Source: Thamnaconus septentrionalis (taxonomy: Eukaryota > Chordata > Actinopteri > Tetraodontiformes > Monacanthidae). From it: a stretch of DNA of 64,000 nucleotides. The stretch spans positions 20,788,501-20,852,500 of the forward strand of contig CM020513.1 of NCBI GenBank assembly GCA_009823395.1, in the 5' to 3' direction. Both the position numbers and the translations under genes were made by a program. The notes beneath the pieces are model-generated. The model had not been told where the DNA came from. It saw only the letters and a program-made list of their open reading frames with translations, and did no database searches. Positions 51,456-60,600 of this stretch are shown one piece after another; position 1 is the stretch's first letter, and every line of letters begins with the position of its first letter.

Positions 51456-54400
51456 ATTCATTTGAATACAGAAATTCATATTCAACTCATGCCCAAAAAT
51501 TTGAATTTGTGTTTATAGTTGAAAACTCGTAGCCGTGGAAATAAGACTTATTTTCATACATATTGGCCATCATGAGCTTTGAATTCATACTTGAATAAAA
51601 ACTCAGTGTTACCGACCTCATTCAGCGTCTCCTCGCAGAAAAGAAAACAAATCAAGACTCCCCTTCCTCCCCAAACCCTCAATTTTCAAAATGGGATGCC
51701 AAAAGAACCGGCAGCTGGATGAATCACGCCGGAAAGTAATTTTTCTGTGTCTATTTGCTCAGCAGGCTATATTTACCATCGTCGTCTGGCTCAGACTGAC
51801 TCAGGTGTATCACGGCCCTTCGAGCCTTCCCAGCTCCGCCACAGAAATACTAATGCCGAGTCGCACTTGTTTTTTTGTTTTTTAAATAAAGTTTTTCAGT
51901 TTTTGGACCTTTTATTGTAGTAAATTCGCCGTCACTGCCGTGGTAAAAGTGGGAGAGCAGAACCGGAGCTGTAAGTGGTCTTTGAATGCAGCGGCAGGCA
52001 GCGAGAATCAAAGCACTCCAGTCAGAGAGTGATCCTTACCTTGGCTGCTCCCGCCAGCAGCGCTCCTGTGACTGACACACGAGTGCTTCCCCCTAATAAC
52101 AGTTCCGTGTCAACGTCGACTTTTCACGGTAATGGGAATTCTGAGAACTTTTGCCTTTTTTTTTTTTTTTTGTCTCTTTGTGTGCAGAATGGGTTCCTGG
52201 GCCTCCATGTTCAGCGTCATCCCCACCATCTGCTTTGGATTCCAAGTGAGTGTCGCCCAGTCTAAAGTTCAGACACACCTTCTCATGCAATTCCTTTTTT
52301 TCTTTTTTTTTTTTAATCAGTCCAACTTTCTGCACCGCAGATAGATACTGAAGACATCAAATATACGAGCAAGATATATGTAATCATGCAGCACTGTAAA
52401 TATGCCTTTTTATGAAAGGTGGCTATTTGGAAGAATTTAAATCTAAAACATGTTTGAGTTATTTTACACTTTCATTGTTTCCGACAGAATTCCATGCGTG
52501 TTCACACGTAGCTTTGATGCCTTCAGTGAGAAACTGCGAGGTCAATAGTCATGAGAATGAAAGGAAAGACATTAAATTCTTCGGGTGTTTCCAAACTTTT
52601 GACTGGTAGCGTAAATAGATAAGATAAGATTTCCTTTATTAGTCCCACAGTGGGGAAATTTCCATCATTACAGCAGCAAGGTGGATAGTGACACACAATA
52701 AAAAGCACTGCAAACAAGTAGATGTAAATCAGAAATGGAAATTAAATGGTAGAAAAAGAAGAAAAAATAGATTTAGATTTTTAGCTTTTTGAGAAAATAT
52801 GAGACCCCCTTAAATTTTGGCTCCCACCGGATTTTGCACGCTGGTTCCAAAGTTTACGAGTAGATATAAATATGTGTTTTCTTACTACGCTGCATTATAT
52901 TGTGTTTTTGCTATATTGAAGGCGTTGAGGCCGATGGATGTCTCAGCTGCGCTCGCTTCAGTGTCATTTACACGATGCAGCAAGCGTGAAGACACGCCTG
53001 TCAGCTGTTCAGAGATCACACACACACACACACACCATGGCATTGCCTTTTGTCATCACCCTGCGCTATTAAAAAAAAGTAATGTTTTAATTTCCGAGTC
53101 TGGAGTCGGATTTATGTTTTCTCAAATTGATGTCATCTAATCGTGTTTCCGGCTGGCGGTGACGCAAGCTGCCGAGCTGTGGCATTCAATCTTTTTAGCC
53201 CATTTGTTCAGCTCGCTTCAAAGCAGTTGCTTGATAGTGCCTTTTGTTGTGTGTGTATGTTTGAATCCTTTTCACTTTACAGCCACGTAGGGAAGAAAAA
53301 AGTAGAGTCCAGTCAGTCGTCCACTGCAAAGTCCAAGCACTGCAAAGAATGAAGTTTATTAAAGAAACCGTGAAAGCTGCCTTGCGTTACAACAGAAAGG
53401 TTGTGTTTTTTTTTTTTTGCGTCTTTTCTGATCAACCCTGGGGGACCTTGACAAGTTCCTTGTATAATCAGCCGTCACCATGGGAATCCCACAGCGGCGT
53501 GACTCTTAGTTACCAAGGTAACCCATCGAGGATATTGGTAAGCTGTAATAAAAGAAAAATGGGGTGGACCGAAGCGCCGCGCGCACGGCGCGACTGACTT
53601 CCCTGTGGAGTGTGAGTGCGTGGCACGAGGTGGAGAAGGGAGCTGATGAGGGCCTTGAAGGAGCGCAGGGAGGGAAGGAGAGCCACAGGAGAGAAGCGAG
53701 TGGTCGCCGCTGGGCGGTGTTGGGGAAAGTTCACTTTCTACTTGGACTAATTCAGTTCGTAGTTCATACTTTGAGATTTTAAACGAAGTTCGGGGTTCCA
53801 AAAATGACGTAGTTCATAGTTTTTTTTATTTTTTTTTTAGTATGTTCGTTGCAAGATATTATTTTTCTAAATGACTGCCCATTGTTGTCAGGTTTAACAC
53901 TGAAACTGTGCGACAGATTTCATCTTTGTTTCAGATCTTGAATCCTCATCAATTCATCATTCTGGCATTGTTAGTTTAATATTTTTGCTGCCCAGCCAGC
54001 TCACACGAATGGAAGTAATGCTGCGTCGAGTGGGGATAACTACGGTGGCTGAGGGGTGCAAACAGTGCACTGCTAACAGTGATTTTTGCCACCAGAATCA
54101 CCAGTTTTGGAATTCACAGCCTGTCTGTTAAGCTGTGAGCTCCGGCCAAGTGCCTTGGTGCTTTTATCCAATGGACTTACAAGAATCATGGTCTGTTGCA
54201 AGAATTGAACCAGTGACCTCTGGTCTGCCAGTCTAGCTCTTACTCTCTGAGCTATTTGTCCCGTATGCAGGACCTACAAATCTCAATGTGCAAATCTCAT
54301 ATGCAAAATCTCAATATGTCAGATCACTGAAATGTCAACGTACTGTAGTATGTTGTTTTCTTTTGGAGGAAATTTTTATTTTTTTTTACTTAGCCCGAAA

Positions 54401-56950
54401 CAAAATGATAGTGCTATGATAGTTAACCTGAGGACAGATGCAAAATCTCAACATGTCTGAAAATTGAAAAAAATGACATAAAATGTCGTTTCTTTTGTGG
54501 AGCAAAAAAAAAAAAATCTTTAATCAGCCCGAAAATCACCGAAATGACCATCTTATTATAGTTTAGCATGAGACCGACTGGTCGAATGTGAAATCTCAAA
54601 ATGTTTGAAAAATCACTGAGTCCGTTCCAGGCTTTGTGTTTTTAAAGGCGTCGTATTTGCTGTCCGGTCTTTGAAGAGCTGTAAAGTGAAAGCGGTGTGT
54701 TTTTTTTCGTGAAAAGAGCTGAGGGAGAGGCGGAGTTCACACTGTGCCACTCACGCCCATCCCGTGTGTGTTTCGCTCCAGTGCCATGAAGCCTCCATCG
54801 CCATCTACAGCAGCATGGAGAACCAGCGGCTCTCCCACTGGGTCTTCATCTCCGTCGTCTCCATGGTGATCTGCCTCGTCATCTACTCACTCACAGGTTG
54901 CTTCCGCCACTTGCATCATATTTAGAAACAGAAGCCACCATGTGGAAATTCTATTCCTACGTAGTGGTGTTACAGCATGTTGTAGTTTATTTATTTGATG
55001 TGCTTTTTAGCAGTATTTTAAAATTGTAATGAATTGAAACCAATTACTGTTCATTAACTTCGTTAAAATGAAGTTAAACGATGGACAGCTGTGGGCTGAA
55101 GCTCTTAGGTTTTCTGGCTTAGGGACCGCACCTGTGAGCAATGAGTGTTTACTGGTCATTCAGCCAAGATGCTGCCTGGTTATTATCATCGGGTTCCACC
55201 TGTCTTTGGATGGAGACACTGACCGTCAGTGATCTGGCGTTAGAACTCGTAGTTTTATGTCCCTGGTTTTATGGACTCTTGCGACTCTTATCATTACTTA
55301 CCAGTATTGCTACCACCACTACTATCACTACCAGTAATACTACCCCACTACAACGACTGCCAATACTACTACTATCACTACTACTACCGCTACTTTCAAC
55401 TATAAAACTCGAACAGTAATGAAAATTGAGCTTGAAGGTTTTCCACAGAGTTGATTTACCCTCTCCAGTGTACACAGAGTCCTGCGACCTTGTCGTCTTT
55501 CTGCAGGGGTTTACGGCTACTTGACGTTTGGAAAGGATGTGGAGGCCGATGTTCTCATGTCGTACAGCGGCGACGACATCCTGATGCTAATCGCCAGGCT
55601 GCTGTTTGGAATCTCCATCATCACCATCTACCCCATCATCGTGCTGCTGGGCAGGTCCTGACACAAAGCGTAATTGTGTTGTTTACGGCAAAGTACTCTG
55701 ATACTCCAGATTAATATTTCATGCACTTTCTGCGCTCTGAATTATTGGGCAATTTGTGCGCACAATTCTTATTCCCTAACCGTGCACAACTGCTAAGTGG
55801 TTTCGGTTTCAACTGTGAAATCTTAAGATTTATCCGGAGAAAATCCCTTTTACGTCATTTTCTGCTAATCCGAATATATGACCGTAGGGTTCAGTTATGA
55901 CAAAGCAAGAAGATACAAATTAAAAAATAGCTTTTTATTAAAAGAGTTTAGAGTTCCAGTCGACCCACTGTCCACCTGTTCCTCCAAACCAGGTCAGTGA
56001 TCCAGGAGCCGCTGCTGAGCTGGTGGCGAAGGTGTGGCGGCAGGGGGGCGCCGGAGCTTGAGAACCGCAGCCGCTACGCGCTGACGGTGCTGTGGCTCAT
56101 AGCCACGCTGGTCATCGCCATGTTTCTCCCAGACATCAGCAAGGTCATCAGTGTCATCGGAGGCATCAGCGCCTTCTTCATTTTCATCTTCCCAGGTGAG
56201 AGTTCGGCGCGCTCGGCGATACCGTCCGTTTTCTCCCTGAACTTGACTTCTGCCTCTGAGACTCTGCCTCGCTCTGTTGCCTAGGACTCTGTTTGGTGTT
56301 TGCCATGCAGTCTGAGCCAGTGTTGTGGAGGACCAGGTGAGGAGAACCTTTCCATCACAACGATGAATCACCATCTGTGTTTGCCCTATGGGGAATAGTG
56401 ATGGTGGGTGGATGGGTTCATGCCAATCATGGTGTGACTAGCATGAACTCATGTGGAGCGCGCAGAGCTGCTATTAAAAGCCGTTGACTTAATTGCAGTG
56501 TGGATTAAAAGTGTCATTTTCAGATGACTCACTTGGAAGTCACATCTTCGACTGGGTGGCTTCTGGGCTTCCTGCAGTGCTCTTAAAATCTGATTGCATT
56601 GGAGTTCACAGGATTCATACTGTGATGAAACCCTAAATTTGATTATCGCGTCTGTCCAGTTGCACTTGTTGGTCTACTGTAAATAATGTCTTTTTACCTC
56701 TGCAGCAATGAGGGGTGATCTTAGGAGGCTATGGTCCATGTAGGTCTCTATCTGGCACAGGCAAAAGGCTCGACAACCAGCCACCTCTTCATCTCACTAG
56801 ATCCTGGAGCTTGACTTGAGCCGTTTGCTTGTCCTTGTCTTCTCCAGAGTGGTCCTCACAGTGTGGGGAGCGGTGACGGTGCTCTGTGGAGCCTTCATCT
56901 TTGGCCAGAGCACCACCGTGGCTGTGATGCAGATCCTGGGGTCGATCTGA
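48049..56950 (+). CDS. slc38a8: sodium-coupled neutral amino acid transporter 8 (SLC38A8), ten coding exons
   Basis: Plasma-membrane amino-acid transporter of the SLC38 (SNAT) family, AAAP superfamily. The human gene is linked to foveal hypoplasia and its protein transports glutamine and related substrates. Coding exons: 48049-48252, 49524-49722, 50202-50358, 50787-50891, 52188-52245, 54782-54896, 55507-55654, 55993-56195, 56285-56336, 56848-56950. All junction phases agree and give 447 residues (human 435). The N-terminus [12 protein letters not shown] is followed by the first membrane segment with [17 protein letters not shown], a family hallmark. Further landmarks are [68 protein letters not shown] and [12 protein letters not shown] near the end. 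About eleven membrane segments are expected, as in the family. The exon 1 donor (GTGGGA) is weak but phase and homology support it. Transcribed toward the next, convergent gene. Confidence 0.95.
50895..50926. repeat. (TG)n microsatellite touching the SLC38A8 exon 4 donor
   Basis: Exon 4 ends at 50891. The donor reads GTATGT and runs directly into TG dinucleotides, then tctgtgtgcgcgcg. Confidence 0.85.
51411..51454. repeat. ATA/GATA-like microsatellite in SLC38A8 intron 4
   Basis: Runs of aat and gataat units, intronic. Confidence 0.75.
52256..52612 (+). mobile_element. MITE copy in SLC38A8 intron 5, next to the exon 5 donor
   Basis: The left end cagtctaaagttcagacaca and the right end gtttccaaacttttgactgg are imperfect inverses. 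The inner phrase atactgaagacatcaaata is shared with the copy at 37737. The element starts about ten bases past the splice donor of exon 5 (exon ends at 52245). Its length is about 357 bp, with no coding frame. Confidence 0.7.
52619..52740 (+). repeat. dispersed repeat resembling a fish LINE/SINE 3' end
   Basis: The phrase gataagatttcctttattag followed by tcccacagtggggaaattt is a recurrent fish interspersed sequence by memory, directly after the MITE. Its boundaries are not visible and the family is not identified. Confidence 0.35.
54160..54263 (-). repeat. possible tRNA-like SINE head, antisense
   Basis: The reverse complement has an A-box-like TAGCTCAGAGAGTAAGAGCT (54235-54254) and a B-box-like TGGTTCAATTCT (54201-54212) with tRNA-like spacing, and the D arm can pair. 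The anticodon and T arms do not form proper stems, so it is not a working tRNA gene. It lies in SLC38A8 intron 5. Confidence 0.35.
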
Positions 56951-57298
56951 CGGCTTCTCCTCAACCTACCTGACTGATCCGCAGCTTCTGTTCAGATGTC
57001 ATTTTACCTTAACGTACATTCCACTCCAAATGTTCAAATATGGAATGAAATATTCAATATTCTGTGCTAAACAGTGGTTTAGTAACTGTAAAATCTCACA
57101 CAGTGCACACTGGGAGGAGCCACAGGTGAGAGGGATGGGAAATATATACCCGTCTCTGCTAAATATTTTTGTAAATATATCTTGTTCTTTCTATTAAATG
57201 TGTTTTGTGTCTTTCAAGAGTCCAGCATTCAAATTTCCAAGGGGTATCTCGTGACATGAGGTCAAAAGAATGTTAATGCTGAGACCATGAAAAACCTG

Positions 57299-57304
57299 AA
57301 TAAA
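57299..57304 (+). promoter_or_regulatory. slc38a8: candidate SLC38A8 polyadenylation signal AATAAA
   Basis: The hexamer lies in cctgaataaaacttttat, 349 bases past the stop codon. An alternative ATTAAA lies near 57194. The next gene's 3' end comes from the other strand about 225 bases on. Confidence 0.55.
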
Positions 57305-57528
57305 ACTTTTATATGAACCTTATATCAAACTTGCAGCTGTTTTGTGCCACTTACTGTACCAGTCAGCAAGCCACACCACAGTAGTTTTGAGTTCTCACCT
57401 TTCCAGTCATTCAGTCGGCATACAACTCCTATCAAATATCTTCACTATTCTAGACTATTCTATTCTCACTTCAGAATCATTATTACAACACTGCGAACGT
57501 TACCATTTAAATCATTCAACAAGAGCTT

Positions 57529-57534
57529 TTTATT
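57529..57534 (-). promoter_or_regulatory. candidate polyadenylation signal of the minus-strand gene
   Basis: tttatt on the + strand is AATAAA on the minus strand, 132 bases past the stop codon at 57666-57668. A TA-rich tract lies just upstream of it in transcript order. Confidence 0.5.
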
Positions 57535-57665
57535 TTATATATATATATATATTCTGAAAAAAAAAAAAATCAAAGAACATTTACAGTTTCTTGTTGCAGT
57601 AAAAAATGCTGTGACAACAGCACAAGTTCGAAAAAACAAAAAAAAGGAAAACATGACAATCTAAA

Positions 57666-60600
57666 TTAAGTCAACCGACGCTTGAAGGCTACCGTTCTGT
57701 TACGGACAAAATCTTTAATGTTTTGAGGCGTCCTGTTCTGCAGGGCTAGACGTTCACTGGTTTTGCATGCCTCACACTCCCCTCGCGTTACAGAGTAACC
57801 TTTTTCAATGTGGGAGCTGAAGTGTCTCATCACAGCGCTGATTTCCGTAGCAGTCCATCGTCTTTTGCCACTAGCGTGTGTACGTTTGCCAGCCACTGAA
57901 AAACATACAAGTAAACACAACTGTTTGTTAGCATGGCCACAGTGCTCAGTGTTACTACTCAAAGCTATAAAGGTATTGCCTGAAACCAACTGATGTCAAC
58001 TGGGATCATAAAGTCTCCTGGCAATCCCCTGCAATCAATACTTTTTGTATCCAGAGTGAGGAAATGTGGCTATTGTGACTGTGTGTATATGTATATATGT
58101 ATTGTGGTATTGTTAAACAAGCAAGCAGTCTAGTTCTAGTTCTATGTTAGAGTGTTGATTGAACCCACCTGGATGAAAGCCGCTACAATCATACCCGTGG
58201 CAAAAAAAAAACCAAACCCCACCCACAACCAGCCTGAAGGACTACTGTACCACCCTCATGAAAAACATCACTCTGTGAATAACAATCATATGTGATACAC
58301 AATCAACTGAGTATTAATCAACCGGTGCACTATAATTACTCTTTAAATATCCAACCATCCAGTGCATTTTTATTTTTTTTTTTTTACATCTCTTTCTGTA
58401 TCTGTCCCTCTCTGCCCATGTGTCTGTATGTCTCTATATTTTCTATTACTTCTTTTTAGTTTGACATTCAAAATACATTACCTCCAACTTCATCAGAAGA
58501 ATCTATCTCAATTGTTATTTCAGCAGCAGGGCTCTTCCCATCTTTACTCTCATCCTCATCTTCCTCATCATCATCATCATCATCATCATCTGTGAAATCT
58601 GGACAAAGAAGGAAAATTATAATTTGCACTTTCAGTTTAATGGAAACAACCTTACATTTCACATACTTAAAAAATGTCTGGATTCTGCAAATCATGTAGC
58701 AATGGGTCAAATGGAGTGTACCCGACTGATTGCAGAAATGATCAGATTCTATAGAGGCCAAACAGATACTCACAATCCATTGGCAGTTTGTAACCTACTG
58801 TTTGCAGTCTTCCCCAAACCGTTGCCACAAAGATGAAAGTGTACTGTGACAGCACGTTTTTTTTAAGAGTCTACATTTGGAGGTCCGCACTGTCTCTTTT
58901 TCCACTTAGACTGCATTGTGCAAAAGCACAATGTGTTCTGGGTTTTAATTGTTTTGCTGCGTTATCAGAGGAGGGCAGAAAAGTTGGATTCACTGCCACG
59001 CATGTGTGTGTGTGGCTACAGCAGAGTGTTTTGAACAGGCGGAAACAGACAAACCCAACTTCAAAAACAAAGACAAAACACAAAACTTTAAAGGAAAGTG
59101 TGTCAGAATGGCCGGCCAGAGCTCAGTTAAGGGAACGCGCCAGGCTCATTCCCACTGACATTAGCGGAGCAGAGTGTTGTGTTTCATGTTTGTGCAAGGG
59201 GGAAGAGGTCATAGGAGTCACTAGCACTTTAACCATTGAGCCAGTTCATATTGAAAACTAAATGAAAAGGAAAAGAAAATGACTTTTCCATAGCCATTTG
59301 GTGGTTTCAGCCATTTCAGAAAGTCTACTGCCATGAACATGCTTTACTGTAAAAAAAAAAAAACACGTGTAAGATAATTGCTATAAAAAATAATATAGGG
59401 ACTCACAAATTGTCATTACAGCCCAAGTGATGGAAAATGCCTGTAAAGAAGTTGGCATTCTAACAGTCTTTCCATTAAAACAATTAGTCTCAATGGAAGG
59501 ACAACAAATGTGCAACATTGTGCATCAAACCCCGTGAGAACATACGTACCTCCAACGTCATCGAGAGATTTTCCCTGTAGTTCGTGCAGCTTTCCCTTTT
59601 CCAGAGCAAGAAGTAACTTTGAAATTTTTGCTCTTTGTTCGGTGGGCTCAGACTGCCAGCAGAGTCGCCTTTGCACAGGTATCTCCTGTCCCAAAAATTT
59701 AGAAAGCTGATCCAGTTCATTGTCCCGGAAGCTAAGGATTTGAGAGGCGATTGCCACTTCCTTGCGCATTTGAGCAGATTGCAAATAATCCGATATCTTC
59801 GCTCCACACTCGTCTGCAAACAGTATGAGACTCTGATGTCCACTGAAGTAGGTCAGGTATTCTGGTATGGCAAACAAGTATTCATTTTCATCTGGCACAC
59901 CACATTTCTGTCTTTTACCAATTATCAGATTGAGTGCATTGACCATTTCAGGTGTTAAAAGCACAGCTACCTCTCTCCCCGCCTTCCCTTTCAGTCCAAC
60001 CCGCAGAAAATAGCGGCACAGCTTCTGCTCATACTCCGAGAGTCCCACTTCAAGTTTGTTTGGGCACTCTCGCTCCAGAAAATTCCGCAGCTTCATTTTA
60101 GAGACCTTGCCGACACGTCTTCTGTTAAGGAGGATTATCTTGGTCAGTGTTGTTCTTGCAAGACTGGAATAGTTCTGTGCTGTTGCCTGCTCCTTCAGTG
60201 CTGTTGTTGCCGCTTCTGCTTTTTTGTCCAGATGTGTGTAAAGTTTCCCAATGTCTTCAATGGAGGGTAGTTCAACAGGTTTGTCGGTAGTTTGGTGAGT
60301 TTGTTGTCTTGCAAGACTGGAACAGTTCTGTGCCGATGTCTGGTCCTCCAGTGCTGCCGTTGCTGACTCTGCTTTCTTGTCCAGATGCGTGTTAAGTCCC
60401 CCAATGTCTTCAGTGGGTGGTAGTTTGCTAGGATTGTTGTCTTTCAGATCACTTGCAGTGCTCAAGGCGCTGTGTGAAATGTACTCTGACCACTTTGCTT
60501 GATAAAGCTTCTTGAACTCTGTAGTGCTTTTAATGAGATCCTCGTCTCCAGTGAGGACAGCTTGACACTGAACAATGTCACTCACTTCAAACAGGGACTG

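Noticed and set aside
54160..54263. A working tRNA gene on the minus strand
   Set aside because: A- and B-box-like motifs exist, but the anticodon and T stems do not pair. A SINE relic is more likely.
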